Assembly (NCBI GenBank): GCA_016717335.1
Contig: JADKFS010000012.1
Span: forward strand, 224,074 to 288,073
Source of the DNA: Candidatus Ribeiella danica
GTDB taxonomy: Bacteria > Chloroflexota > Chloroflexia > Chloroflexales > Roseiflexaceae
Direction: 5' to 3'
Length of the DNA stretch: 64,000 nucleotides
In this document: one piece after another, positions 51,192-60,327 of the stretch
How positions within the stretch are numbered: position 1 is the stretch's first letter
Layout: each line of letters opens with the position of its first letter
Position numbers and translations under genes: made by a program
The notes under the pieces: model-generated
Told to the model about the DNA's origin: nothing
The model's input: the letters and a program-made list of their open reading frames with translations, nothing else
Databases searched by the model: none

Positions 51192-52057
51192 TGAGAATCA
51201 CAGCAACCCGAGGCCTGCTCCTGTTCGCCATCGTGCTCGGGCTCGCGGCCAGCTGCGACGTGGTCGCGTCGCCGCCGGCCCCCACGCCGCGGCCGACCCG
51301 CCCGATCCCGACGCTCTTCCCCACGGTCGCGCAGGCCGCCACGGCCGCGCCCGGCACGAGCATCCCCGACACCGGCTGGCAGCCCGGCGCGCCGGGCCTC
51401 GAGCTGCGCCGCCTGCGGCTATCCCTCGCGCCCAACCGCACTGCCATCCCGCTCGACGTCGTGCGGCTCGACCTGGCCAGCGTGCGGCTGCGCGTCGTCT
51501 ACGCGCCGGATCGCCCGCGCGGGCTGCGCAGCTGGTTCGCCGAGCAGCGCCCGCTGGCGGCGATCAACGGCAGCTTCTTCGGGGAAGACTACCGCGCGAC
51601 CGCGCTGCTCGTCAGCGACGGCGCGCCCAGCGGCGCCAGCTACGAGGGCTTCGGCGGCATGCTCGCCGTCGCGCAGGACGGCGGCGTCTCGCTGCGGCCG
51701 CTGCGCGACCAGCCCTACGACCCGGCCGAGCCGCTCAGCCAGGCGCTGCAGTCCTTCCCGATGCTGGTCTTCCCCGGCGGCGCGGCCGCCCCGATCGAGG
51801 ACGACGGCGCCCGCGCGCGCCGCTCCGCGGTCGCGCTCGACCGCTCGGGCCGGCTGCTGCTGATCGCCTGCCCGACCGGCGACCTCACGCTGCGCGAGCT
51901 GGCCGAGTGGCTCAGCCGCAGCGACCTCGACGTCGACCGGGCGCTCAACCTCGACGGCGGGTCGTCGACCGGCCTGTTCCTCGACGACGGCAGCCTGCGC
52001 CTGGCGATCGACTCGCTCGGCCCGCTGCCGATCGTGCTGCTGGTGGAGGCCAGGTAG
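51191..52057 (+). CDS. Phosphodiester glycosidase family lipoprotein (NAGPA domain)
   Basis: A 288-residue exported protein. Signal TRGLLLFAIVLGLAASC has lipobox LAASC; a Pro/Thr-rich linker follows. The NAGPA domain is marked by LAAINGSFFGEDYRATALLV (about residue 115) and RALNLDGGSSTGLFLDDG (about residue 255), with the conserved Asp-Gly-Gly-Ser-Ser. Family members cleave phosphodiester-linked sugars in bacterial envelopes. It converges with the ABC exporter operon, whose end is 9 bp away. Confidence 0.85.
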   Translation: MRITATRGLLLFAIVLGLAASCDVVASPPAPTPRPTRPIPTLFPTVAQAATAAPGTSIPDTGWQPGAPGLELRRLRLSLAPNRTAIPLDVVRLDLASVRLRVVYAPDRPRGLRSWFAEQRPLAAINGSFFGEDYRATALLVSDGAPSGASYEGFGGMLAVAQDGGVSLRPLRDQPYDPAEPLSQALQSFPMLVFPGGAAAPIEDDGARARRSAVALDRSGRLLLIACPTGDLTLRELAEWLSRSDLDVDRALNLDGGSSTGLFLDDGSLRLAIDSLGPLPIVLLVEAR

Positions 52058-52065
52058 GGCCCGCG

Positions 52066-54606
52066 TCACTCGTAGCGCAGCGCGCGGACGATGTTCATCC
52101 GCGCGGCCTGGCGCGCGGGCAGCAGCGCCGCCACAACCCCCAGCAGCAGGCCGATCGCGATGGCCGCCAGCAGCCCGGCCGCCGGGAACACGTACGTCAC
52201 CGAGAAGCCGCTCGTGCTCAAGCCCTTGATCATCACGTAGCCCAGGTAGAGCCCGGCCAGCAGGCCGAACGCCGTGCCGATCGCGGCGAGCAGCAGCGAC
52301 TCGGCGATCACGATCCGGCGCACCTGCCGCTGCGTCGCCCCAATCGCGCGCAGCATCCCGATCTCGCGCGTGCGCTCGATCACGCCGATCGCCAGCGTGT
52401 TCAGCAGCGCGATCAGCGACGGCATCGCCAGCACGCCGAGCATCACGTACATGACGGCAAATAGCGCGTCGAACAGCTGCCGGGTCTCCTCAAAGTAGCT
52501 CTTGCCCGAGACCAGCTTGAACTGCGGGTAGTCGGCCGCGATCGCGCGCAGCCGCGGCTCCACGGCCGCGGCGTCGGCGCCGGGGTCCAGGTTCAGCTGG
52601 ATGAAGATATCCTCGCTCTTGCGGAAATCCTTCTGGAGATTCGCCTGCGAGATATAGGCTGTCTGGATCTTGGCGTTGAGATAGTCGCCGGCGATCGCGA
52701 TGATCCGGTAGGGCTGCTGGCCGGTCGGCGTCGAGAGCCGCACCACGTCGCCGACCGACAGCCCGGCCTGCACCGCGAAGACGCCGTTGGCGATCAGCCC
52801 GCGCTCGCTGCCCAGGGCGCCGAAGGCTGTCTTCGAGTCGCCCTGCTGGAAGGTCAGGCTGGCGATCTTCGGGTACGACTCGGGATCGATGCCGAGCAGC
52901 GAGACGCTCTTACCATTGGCGGTCGCGGCCGCGTAGCGCATCGTGCTGACGACGCCCACGCCCGGCACGGTCCGCAGCCGGGCGGCCAGGTCCTGCTTCG
53001 CGCCGACGTTGCTGCCCCACACGCCGACCGCCGGCGGCATCAGCAGGTAGTCGCTGCCCAGGCTCTTCTGCAGGATGCCCAGGAACCCGCCGGTCACGCT
53101 CCAGATCAGCCCGCCCATGGCGACGATGATCGCCAGCCCGATCATCGTCGCGCTGGCGGTGATGGCCGCCCGCGCGGGCTGGCGCGCGACATTGATCTGC
53201 GCGATCGCGCCGGTGCCCTCGCGCGCGATCGCCAGCGCGATCAGGTCGCTGAACACCAACGCGATCGGCCGCACCAGCGCGGGCGCGAGCAGCACCATGC
53301 CGACCAGGAACAGCAGCCCGCCCAGCGCCACCAGCCGCATATTGCCCGAGACCAGGCCCGCGAGCGCCAGGCCGAGCAGGGCGACGCCGATCAGCGTCCG
53401 CCGGCCGAAGCCGCGGTACGACACCTCCACCACCGACGGGCGCAGCGCCTCCAGCGGCGTCACACGGCTCGCGCTCAGCGCGGGCAGCAGCCCGGCCAGC
53501 AGCGTCACGCCCACGCCCAGCGCGATCGTCATCACAATCAGCGAGGGCTCGACCACCGGCGCGCCGATCTCCAGGTGCAGAAACTGGCTCATCGTCGGCC
53601 CCATCAGCACCAGGATGCCCGCTCCCATCAGGTAGCCGATGCCCATGCCGATCGCCGTGCCGATCGTGCCCTGCAGCAGCCCCTCGATCAAGATCAGGCC
53701 GAGGATCGTCTTGCGGCTCGCCCCAATCGCGCGCAGCATCCCGATATCGTGGCGCCGCTCGGCGACGATCGTCCGGAACGTGTTGAAGATGATGAAGCCG
53801 CCCATGATCAGCGCGAGGAAGCCGAGCATATTGAACGCGACCTGGCTTGTCTGGATGCTGCCGAGCACATCGGTGCCGCTCGCCATCCCGCCGATGGTGT
53901 ACTCGTTGCCCAGCGTGGCCTGGATCGACCTGGTGATCGCGTCGCGCCGGATCTGGTCGGTCGTATCGAAATTCGCCTCGATCGTATTGATGCGATTGGA
54001 CAGGTCGAGCAGCTTCTGGGCCTCGAGCAGCGTGACCAGCACCTCCTCGTTGCCCGGCAGCGCGCGGGCCGGCAGCAGCCCCACGATCTTCAGCGCCACG
54101 TCGCCGTCGGCGGTGGGCAGGTGCAGCTTGTCGCCGAGCTTAAGCCCCAGGTTATCGGCGAGGTTCGCGGTGATCACGGCCGCCGCCTCGTCGCCGAGCC
54201 GCAGGAAGCGCCCCGTTTTGATACGGTAGCTGTGCAGCGTCGGCGCGGCCGTGGTGTCGATGCCCGTCAGCGTCAGGGCGCCGACCTGGGCGCGGCCGTA
54301 GTAGTCGGTCGGGATGTTGACCGTGCGGCTGATCGAGCCGGCGATCACGCGCACGCCGGGGACCGAGCGCACCTTGCTCAGCGCGCTGCGCGGGAACGCC
54401 TCGCCGGCCTTGTGGGTGATCGTCACGTCCACCTGGCCCGAGGCCGCGAGCATATTCGACTGAAAGGAGGCCAGCAGCGTCGGCAGGATCATGTTCATGC
54501 CGAAGATCACCAGCGTGCCGAACACAATCGCCAGCGTCGTGAGCGCGGTCCTGAGCTTGCGCCCGCGCAGATAGCGGGCGGCCAGGGTTACCTGAAGGTT
54601 AAACAT
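52066..54606 (-). CDS. ABC transporter permease, MacB/FtsX type
   Basis: An 846-residue permease with two MacB-core plus FtsX units. The N-terminal span is RTALTTLAIVFGTLVIFGMN, followed by an extracytoplasmic domain and an FtsX block of spans (MLGFLALIMGGFIIFNTFRT, ERRHDIGMLRAIGASRKTIL). The pattern repeats with ERTREIGMLRAIGATQRQVR near the C-terminus. These proteins couple ATP hydrolysis to work outside the membrane, such as lipoprotein or peptide release. It lies 27 bp downstream of its ATPase gene. Confidence 0.93.
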   Translation of the reverse strand: MFNLQVTLAARYLRGRKLRTALTTLAIVFGTLVIFGMNMILPTLLASFQSNMLAASGQVDVTITHKAGEAFPRSALSKVRSVPGVRVIAGSISRTVNIPTDYYGRAQVGALTLTGIDTTAAPTLHSYRIKTGRFLRLGDEAAAVITANLADNLGLKLGDKLHLPTADGDVALKIVGLLPARALPGNEEVLVTLLEAQKLLDLSNRINTIEANFDTTDQIRRDAITRSIQATLGNEYTIGGMASGTDVLGSIQTSQVAFNMLGFLALIMGGFIIFNTFRTIVAERRHDIGMLRAIGASRKTILGLILIEGLLQGTIGTAIGMGIGYLMGAGILVLMGPTMSQFLHLEIGAPVVEPSLIVMTIALGVGVTLLAGLLPALSASRVTPLEALRPSVVEVSYRGFGRRTLIGVALLGLALAGLVSGNMRLVALGGLLFLVGMVLLAPALVRPIALVFSDLIALAIAREGTGAIAQINVARQPARAAITASATMIGLAIIVAMGGLIWSVTGGFLGILQKSLGSDYLLMPPAVGVWGSNVGAKQDLAARLRTVPGVGVVSTMRYAAATANGKSVSLLGIDPESYPKIASLTFQQGDSKTAFGALGSERGLIANGVFAVQAGLSVGDVVRLSTPTGQQPYRIIAIAGDYLNAKIQTAYISQANLQKDFRKSEDIFIQLNLDPGADAAAVEPRLRAIAADYPQFKLVSGKSYFEETRQLFDALFAVMYVMLGVLAMPSLIALLNTLAIGVIERTREIGMLRAIGATQRQVRRIVIAESLLLAAIGTAFGLLAGLYLGYVMIKGLSTSGFSVTYVFPAAGLLAAIAIGLLLGVVAALLPARQAARMNIVRALRYE

Positions 54607-54633
54607 GGGGGCATTCCTGGTGCGACGGCACCC

Positions 54634-55374
54634 TTACACCATCAAGCGGATCTTGCCGGCGACAAGGTCGGCGTTGGCGCCGTCGTGCTGATCGAGCTGC
54701 ATCTGGTCGACGATCAGGCCGTCTCGCAGAAACACGATCCGATCGGCGTACGACGCGATATGCGAGTCGTGCGTGACCATCACCACCGCGCGGCCCCACT
54801 CGTTCGCCACCTGGCGCAGCAGCGCCGCGATCTCGTCGGAGGAGCGCGTGTCGAGGTTGCCGGTCGGCTCGTCGGCCAGCACCAGCTTGGGCTCGGCCAC
54901 CAGCGCGCGCGCGACCGCGACGCGCTGCTGCTGCCCGCCCGACATCTGGTCGGGGCGGCTGTGCAGCCGCTGGCCCAGGCCGACCTTCTGCAGCCACTCG
55001 GTGGCCTTGGCCTTCGCCTCGGCCGGCCTGACGCCCTCAAGCGTGATCGGCAGGGCCGCGTTCTCGGTCGCGTCGAGCATCGGGATCAGGTTGTAGAACT
55101 GAAAGATGAAGCCGATCTTCTGGCGCCGCAGCCGGGTGAGCTTATCGTCGGACAGATCGCCGAGCGACTGCCCGTCGACGAGCGCGCGCCCGGCGGTCGG
55201 CCGGTCGAGCCCGCCGAGCAGGTACAGCAGCGTCGACTTCCCGCAGCCGCTCGGGCCCATCACCGCCACAAACTCGCCGGCCTCCACGCTGAGGTTGGCG
55301 TGGTCGAGCGCGGTCAGCGCGGTCTCGCCCGCGCCATAGACCTTCGTAAGATTCTCTGCTTGGATGAGCGGCAT
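54634..55374 (-). CDS. ABC transporter ATPase, MacB/LolD type
   Basis: A 246-residue ATP-binding subunit. Walker A is GPSGCGKST, the Q-loop FIFQFYNLIPMLDATEN, the signature MSGGQQQRVAVARAL, Walker B LVLADEPTGNLD and the H-loop VMVTHDSHIA. The size and the ADEPTGNLD motif are typical of the LolD/MacB group. It is the first gene of a two-gene operon with the permease at 54606. Confidence 0.95.
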   Translation of the reverse strand: MPLIQAENLTKVYGAGETALTALDHANLSVEAGEFVAVMGPSGCGKSTLLYLLGGLDRPTAGRALVDGQSLGDLSDDKLTRLRRQKIGFIFQFYNLIPMLDATENAALPITLEGVRPAEAKAKATEWLQKVGLGQRLHSRPDQMSGGQQQRVAVARALVAEPKLVLADEPTGNLDTRSSDEIAALLRQVANEWGRAVVMVTHDSHIASYADRIVFLRDGLIVDQMQLDQHDGANADLVAGKIRLMV

Positions 55375-55425
55375 GGTTCTTCCTGATCTTCCTGGCTGTC
55401 AGCGCCCGAGGCCGCGCGCCCGATC

Positions 55426-55454
55426 AGTATAGTACCGTTCAGGGCGGTGGTCAA
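55426..55454 (-). promoter_or_regulatory. Promoter TTGACC-N17-TATACT for ABC exporter operon
   Basis: On the minus strand TTGACC (55454-55449), 17 bp, then TATACT (55431-55426), 52 bases before the ATPase start. Confidence 0.82.
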
Positions 55455-55480
55455 TTATGTCCGCTGCGCGTGCATTCTGC

Positions 55481-56290
55481 CGGGGCGCTGCGCCCCCGGC
55501 CCCCTGCCTGCTGCTCGTGCCCAGGGCGATTCTTTCTCCGGGGCGCTGCGCCCCCGGCCCCCGCCTACTTCTTTTGCCGAGGGCGATTCCTTTCTCCGGG
55601 GCGCTGCGCCCCCGGCCCCCGCCTGCTGCTCTGTGCCCGGGCGGACCTTCCTTTTCTCCGGGGCGCTGCGCCCCCCGCCCTTGCCGGGCCTGGGCGCGCG
55701 CCGCCGCCCGGGCCGCGGCGCGGCGCCTTCGCCGGCGCCACCGCCGGGGCGCGGCGCCCCAGCCCCCGCCCGGGGAACCCGCCGCCCGGTTCCCCGGCCC
55801 CCTCCGGCAAAGAATGCCTGTGGCATATCCGATAGTGGTAGCGCATGCCCAGCACCATCCCTGCGAGGCCAGTTGCCACCCGCCGCGCCGTGATTCCGCC
55901 GGGCATGTGCATCAAGCGCTGAAACTGAGGCGGGATTCTTTTGGGGTCCAGGGGCGCAGCCCCGGCCGGGGGGCGGCGGGGGTGGCGGCCCACCCCCGCC
56001 CGCGGGGGTGCGGGGGGCGCGCAGCCCCCGAAAGCGGTGTGGGCGCGCAGCCCGCGGGGGGTGCGGGGGGCGCGCAGCCCCCGAAAGCGGTGTGGGCGCG
56101 CAGCCCGCGGGGGTGCGGGGGGCGCGCAGCCCCCCGAAAGCGGTGTGGGCGCGCAGCCCGCGGGGGTGCGGGGGGGCGCAGCCCCCCGAAAGCGGTGTGG
56201 GCGCGCAGCCCGCGGGGGTGTGGGGGCGCGCAGCCCCCGAAAGCGGTGTGGGCGCGCAGCCCGCGGGGGTGTGGGGGCGCGCAGCCCCCG
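55481..56290 (+). repeat. Composite element H (forward), largest tail
   Basis: Four CCGGGGCGCTGCGCCCCCGG hairpins in a row, a GCGGCGCGGCGCC-rich patch and the core (about 55799-55952). The tail of about 300 bp has five to six tandem units of about 51 bp: GCGGGGGTGCGGGGGGCGCG, CAGCCCCCGAAAGCGGTGTG, GGCGCGCAGCCC. It has no octamer array. No gene is seen in this 0.8-kb stretch; it ends 7 bases before the stop of the Eis-like gene. Confidence 0.88.
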
Positions 56291-56296
56291 ACACAG

Positions 56297-57484
56297 CTAG
56301 CCAAACAGGATTGAGGCCGGGAACAGCGCGTCGAGCAGGCCGAGCGCGGAGTCGTCGCAGTCGAGCCCGCCGGTCGCGCGCAGGTCGGCCGCGGCCCGGT
56401 AGCCCAGGCAGAGCTGGGCCAGCGCCGCCAGCTCGACCCGGCGCAGCCGCAGGTCGGCCGGGCGGCTGCCGTCGATCACGGTCGCGTGGCCGCCCGCGAG
56501 CGCCAGCACGGCCCGCTCGGTCGCGAGCTCGATCCGCAGCCCGCCGCTCCAGCCGGCATAGCGCGAGCGGGCCAGCCGCCGCTCCAGCTCAGGCAGCAGC
56601 GCGCCCAGCAGCAGCGGCAGGTCGACGACGCCGGCCAGCGCGGCCGCGGCCTCCTGCGGCGGGCGCTCGATCCGGGCCACGCCGCCGAGCTGCAGCGCCG
56701 CCTGCGCGAGCGGGTGCCACGGCGACAGCGCGAGCCGCAGCGTGCCATAGCCCGAGGCGCCGGCGCGCGCCAGCAGCGCCTCGCACAGCGTCCGCGCCAC
56801 GCCGGCGTCGGCCACGCCGGCCTCGACGACGGTGAGGGCGCCGGCGGCGCCGTCCGGCTCTGCCGGGAGCGCGTACGCGACCAGCCGGCCGCGCGCGTCC
56901 TCCAGCGCCAGCGGCCGGCGCTCGCCCAGCCAGGCGCGCCAGTCGGGCGCGGCGCGCAGGTCGGACAGCGGCGCATCGCGGTAGCTCGCCTCGTACAGCG
57001 CGGCCAGGTCGTCCAGGTCGCCTATCTCAGCCGCTCGCAGCGAGTCGGGAGTTCTAGCGACATCGGCGCTCAGCTCGACCGACGCGCGGTAGCGGTGCTC
57101 GGCGAAGCCAAGCCGCGCCTCGTCGGCCGGGGCGCCGTGCAGGAGCGCCAGCGGCAGGCCCTCCTCGGCCAGCGCGCCCACGGCGTCGCCAAGCAGCGCC
57201 TCGCGCGCCTCGCCCGGCAGGCCCGGCTGGAGCCAGACCCGCTCGACCAGGCCGGCATCGATCGTCGCCGCGCCGAGCCGCAGCCGCCGGTGGGCCAGCA
57301 GGGCGTAGCCGGCGACCGCCCCGGCCAGCGCGGCCACGCGCGTGAGCGCCGGGCGATAGCGCGGCCGCGCCAGGTGCAGATCGAGCGCGCGAGTCGCCTG
57401 CCCGCCCTGCCCGGATACGAGCGCCCGCAGGCGCGCCAGCGCGCCCGGCGTGTCGGCGCTACCCAGCGAGAGAGTCGTCGGCAT
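56297..57484 (-). CDS. GNAT acetyltransferase with sterol-carrier-like domain (Eis-like)
   Basis: A 395-residue protein with the Eis-type layout: an N-terminal GNAT half (GLVERVWLQPGLPGEAREAL), a second GNAT half (LRAAEIGDLDDLAALYEASY, VEAGVADAGVARTLCEALL) and a C-terminal SCP2-like domain (LRIELATERAVLALAGGHAT). Such enzymes acetylate amines on drugs or peptides. The first codons overlap the end of the upstream small gene by 26 bp, so translation is coupled. The last residues (ILFG) end beside composite element H. Confidence 0.75.
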   Translation of the reverse strand: MPTTLSLGSADTPGALARLRALVSGQGGQATRALDLHLARPRYRPALTRVAALAGAVAGYALLAHRRLRLGAATIDAGLVERVWLQPGLPGEAREALLGDAVGALAEEGLPLALLHGAPADEARLGFAEHRYRASVELSADVARTPDSLRAAEIGDLDDLAALYEASYRDAPLSDLRAAPDWRAWLGERRPLALEDARGRLVAYALPAEPDGAAGALTVVEAGVADAGVARTLCEALLARAGASGYGTLRLALSPWHPLAQAALQLGGVARIERPPQEAAAALAGVVDLPLLLGALLPELERRLARSRYAGWSGGLRIELATERAVLALAGGHATVIDGSRPADLRLRRVELAALAQLCLGYRAAADLRATGGLDCDDSALGLLDALFPASILFG

Positions 57485-57731
57485 GGCGAAAATCCTCAGC
57501 GGTCAGCTCGGTCGGCCGCAGATCGTAGGTCAGGCCAAACTGGTCGCGCCCCACCACCGTGTAGCCGACGACCGCGCCGTTCGGCATCACGCCGGCCTGG
57601 CGCACCCCCGCAAGGTCCTCGAAGATCCACTCCAGCAGCAGGCCCTCCATATTGTAGAGCAGCGCGCGCACGCGGGTGTCGTCGGGCATCAGGTAGATGT
57701 CGCCGTGAGCGAACAGCTTCATGAACTCCAT
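57459..57731 (-). CDS. Small protein of unknown function, coupled to Eis-like gene
   Basis: A 90-residue cytosolic protein (MEFMKLFAHGDIYLMPDDTR and on) with a compact beta-rich look (AVVGYTVVGRDQFGLTYDLR). AAAAGGAGC lies 6 bases before the ATG at 57731. The stop overlaps the downstream gene start by 26 bp. I do not recognise the family. Confidence 0.7.
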   Translation of the reverse strand: MEFMKLFAHGDIYLMPDDTRVRALLYNMEGLLLEWIFEDLAGVRQAGVMPNGAVVGYTVVGRDQFGLTYDLRPTELTAEDFRHADDSLAG

Positions 57732-57772
57732 CGTGTGCTCCTTTTCTATGCCCGTGCCGAGAGCGTGACCTG

Positions 57773-58143
57773 TCACCTTGTCACTTTGTCACCTTGTCAC
57801 CTTGTCACCTTGCCACCTTGTCACCTTGTCACCTTTCTCCGGGGCGCTGCGCCCCCGGCCCCCCGCCCGGGGGAACCCGCGCCGGTTCCCCCGGTCCCCC
57901 TCCGGCAAATCAGGCTGCCTCAATTTCAATGCCAGCAGCATATGCCCATCTGCACTCCTGCGAGGTAAGTTGCAACCCGCCGCGCCTGGATTCAGCCGGG
58001 CATGCGCGCCAAGCATTGCGAGTGAGGCGGCATCTTTTTTGGGGTCCACGGGCGAAGCCCCGGCCGGGGGGCGGCGGGGGCGGCGGCCCCCCGCGAGCGG
58101 CGGAGTGCCACAAGCTGGGGGCACGGGGGGCGCGCAGCCCCGA
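57773..58143 (+). repeat. Composite element I (forward)
   Basis: The octamer array of CACCTTGT units (57773-57835, seven copies), CCGGGGCGCTGCGCCCCCGG, GGGGGAACCCGCGCCGGTTC, the core (about 57897-58053) with excellent arm pairing (CTGCCTCAATTTCAATGCC with GGCATTGCGAGTGAGGCGGC in reversed form) and a short tail. It lies in the divergent spacer between 57731 (-) and 58241 (+). Confidence 0.9.
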
Positions 58144-58202
58144 CCGAGCTAGAGCGCACATGCTACCAGAGTTTGGGCAAGCTCGCTAGCCGCAACATAT
58201 GC

Positions 58203-58208
58203 TACAAT
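58203..58208 (+). promoter_or_regulatory. Candidate -10 box TACAAT
   Basis: CATATGCTACAATGGG, 33 bases before the membrane-protein start at 58241. No good -35. Confidence 0.5.
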
Positions 58209-58240
58209 GGGCCGAATACGCTCATGCAAAACGAGGACCT

Positions 58241-58621
58241 ATGGCAACCTTAGTCCTGCTGCACTCGCGCCTGCTGGTGACGATCATGCTGTTCTTCGGC
58301 GCGCTCTCGCTCTGGGGCTTCTTCAACTACGTGCGCGGCGATGGCCTGTCCGGCGGCTATCGCGGCGCGCTGGCGATCGGCGAGCTGCTCATGCTCGCCC
58401 AGGCCTTGATCGGGATCATCCTGTACATCGGCGGCGACCGGCCGTACCGCGGCGGCATCCACATCCTCTACGGCATCGTCGCGGTGATCACGCTGCCCGG
58501 CACCTTCTCGTACACCCGCGGCCGCGACGGGCGCCCCGAGCAGCTGATCTACGTGCTGGTCTGCCTGTTCATGTGCGGCATCGCCCTGCGGGCGCTTAGC
58601 ACTGGCCACACGCCCGTATAG
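58241..58621 (+). CDS. Four-span membrane protein of unknown function
   Basis: A 126-residue protein with four hydrophobic segments: LLVTIMLFFGALSLWGFFNY, LAIGELLMLAQALIGIILYI, GIHILYGIVAVITLP and LIYVLVCLFMCGIALRAL. Short basic/Gly-rich loops separate them (GGDRPYRGG, YTRGRDGRPEQ). ACGAGGACCT precedes the ATG. It is well conserved in style with small Chloroflexota membrane proteins, but I cannot name a family. Confidence 0.75.
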   Translation: MATLVLLHSRLLVTIMLFFGALSLWGFFNYVRGDGLSGGYRGALAIGELLMLAQALIGIILYIGGDRPYRGGIHILYGIVAVITLPGTFSYTRGRDGRPEQLIYVLVCLFMCGIALRALSTGHTPV

Positions 58622-58656
58622 TCAGGCGTTAGATGCCCGACAGCGAAGAGCGCCAG

Positions 58657-58842
58657 CTACTCCTGGTACTTGAGCGGCTTGCGTGGTTGCTTACGCGACT
58701 GCTTAGGCTGAATGACGCGCTGATACGCTTGTCACGCCGCCTGACTCGAGATCCCGAGGCGCTCGCCGATAGCCGCAAAGGTTAAGCCCTCGACTTCACG
58801 CAGATAGCGAATATGCGTGTTGCGAGTCTCACGTTCGGTCAT
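58657..58842 (-). pseudogene. Small HTH protein, copy 1, broken by a stop codon
   Basis: The frame from the ATG at 58842 reads MTERETRNTHIRYLREVEGL, TFAAIGERLGISSQAA, then TGA at 58732-58734. It continues in the same frame as QAYQRVIQPKQSRKQPRKPL KYQE to a stop at 58657. Copy 2 (61040) has TGG (Trp) where copy 1 has TGA, so this is a nonsense mutation in a 61-codon gene. The HTH (LTFAAIGERLGISSQA) resembles sigma-70 region 4 or resolvase-type helices. Confidence 0.75.
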
Positions 58843-59000
58843 TGTAGATCGACACCTCACCTGCAACAAAGAGCAACCGCCATGCTGCAAAAAGCATGCC
58901 GCGATCCTCTTCATACCTCGGTTGCGGGGCGCCGATCTCCCGGCCGGCCAAAGAGCGGAAGACACGCTTCCGCGGCGACGCCCGCCGCCGACGCAAAAGG

Positions 59001-59034
59001 CAGCGCCCCCGGCTTATCGTCGGGGGCGCTTTCT
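59001..59034 (+). terminator. Hairpin with short T-tail
   Basis: AGCGCCCCCG-GCTTATCGT-CGGGGGCGCT then TTCTATT. The equivalent hairpin in copy 2 (about 61304-61333) is AGCGCCCTCG-GTGATGAGC-CAGGGGCGCT then TTCTATT. Stem and tail are kept while the loop differs. Confidence 0.65.
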
Positions 59035-59215
59035 ATTCGCACAACTGTCACCTTACTCCTTCATTGTTGCGATACCTTAGCCCATGTGAGCCTTTCTTAA
59101 CTGGAAATGCGCTCATCTCTCCATATCATGGAAACGCAGAGCCTATTCCCCATTAATGCATTTTAGTCAGCCTAGACAGGGAGATTGTCTATCAACCGAG
59201 ATGAAAGGCCCCGTC

Positions 59216-59782
59216 ATGCCTAAGTCACTGTATGTCCTGCTCGCTGCCGCGGCGCTTGCGCTCATCACTGCCGCGGGTATCAGTCAAGCGGGCCCGACCG
59301 CAGCCTGCGCCGCCAGCGATTGTGTCTATGTGCCATTGATTATGCAGGGCGGCAACGGCGCCACGGCCACGCCAACCAGGACGCCGGGCGGCGGGCCGCT
59401 GCTCACTCCGACTGCCACTACCTCAGCAACGCCAACCGCAGTCGGCGCGTCGACCAGCACGTCGACACCGACGGCAACGCCAACCCACACGCCGACGCGA
59501 ACCCCTACGGCCACTGCAACACCAACACGAACGACCACTCCAACCACGACAAGCACGCCGTCACGGACGCCAACGCGGACCGCGACTCCAACCAAGGCCG
59601 CTACTGCGACGCCGACGCGCAATCCAAATCAATGCGCGGTGGAGTATCCAACCGTCTGTATTCCTCCACCACCACCTGATCTGAATTGCCCAGACATTAC
59701 GTACCGCAACTTTACGGTGTTGCCGCCTGATAGACATCACTTCGATAGCGACCACGACGGAATTGGGTGCGAGGCGCCGTAG
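59216..59782 (+). CDS. Secreted protein with TP-rich linker and excalibur-like domain
   Basis: A 188-residue protein. Signal SLYVLLAAAALALITAAGIS. About 85 residues of Thr/Pro-rich low complexity (TPTRTPTATATPTRTTTP) link it to a C-terminal excalibur-like calcium-binding motif: LNCPDITYRNF and FDSDHDGIGCEAP (Asp-rich DxDxDGxxC). The ATG at 59216 is preferred (GAAAGG 8 bases upstream) over the in-frame ATG at 59201. It is probably cell-surface exposed. TP linkers are common in Chloroflexota secreted proteins. Confidence 0.8.
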   Translation: MPKSLYVLLAAAALALITAAGISQAGPTAACAASDCVYVPLIMQGGNGATATPTRTPGGGPLLTPTATTSATPTAVGASTSTSTPTATPTHTPTRTPTATATPTRTTTPTTTSTPSRTPTRTATPTKAATATPTRNPNQCAVEYPTVCIPPPPPDLNCPDITYRNFTVLPPDRHHFDSDHDGIGCEAP

Positions 59783-59829
59783 CTGTTCTCATAGACAAAA
59801 CGGGCGCTTAACCCCCACCGATTGATCGG

Positions 59830-59872
59830 GGCGCCGGCCGTCGCTCACCTCATGGCGCGACGGTCGGCGCCG
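59830..59872. terminator. GC hairpin after excalibur-like gene
   Basis: GGCGCCGGCCGTCGC-TCACCTCATG-GCGCGACGGTCGGCGCC, a strong stem 50 bases after the stop. There is no T-tract, so it may be a repeat rather than a true terminator. GCGCGACGGTCGGCGC recurs near 62930. Confidence 0.5.
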
Positions 59873-59898
59873 GAGGTGTAGCCAACGTGTAGCCTATA

Positions 59899-60152
<254 letters not shown>

Positions 60153-60171
60153 GCATGCCGGCAGCTACAAC

Positions 60172-60210
60172 AATGCCACCGGCGTGTGCCGGTGGCATTG
60201 CTCTGTTTTT
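60172..60210 (+). terminator. Rho-independent terminator
   Basis: AATGCCACCGGC-GTGT-GCCGGTGGCATT, a perfect 12-bp stem, then GCTCTGTTTTT. It could end transcripts from the excalibur-like gene upstream. Confidence 0.8.
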
Positions 60211-60327
60211 GCCCTCAGTGCGGATGAACGGTTCGCCAAACAATCGCGGATTGGCGCGGCGGGGACTCAGGCGCTCCGCTAGGCCCGGCGTGACGCGCTC
60301 ACCAGCCCCCCGGGCCGGCGGCCGACC

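Larger units (their letters stand above)
58657..59161. repeat. Segmental duplication, copy 1
   Basis: This segment resembles 60862-61462: the HTH gene, its upstream region with AACCGCCATGCTGCAAAAAG, a terminator-like hairpin and a conserved block (TTCATTGTTGCGATACCTTA, GAAATGCGCTCATCTCTCCA, TATCATGG). By eye, identity is about 80-85 percent. In both places a secreted-protein gene follows on the plus strand. Confidence 0.8.

Noticed and set aside
51070..51447. Minus-strand frame across the start of the phosphodiester glycosidase
   Set aside because: It overlaps the promoter and signal sequence of a gene with family motifs and has no ribosome-binding site.
59326..59622. Val/Gly-rich minus-strand frame opposite the TP-rich secreted protein
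   Set aside because: It is the complement of ACx/CCx codon repeats; the plus strand has signal peptide and excalibur-like motif.
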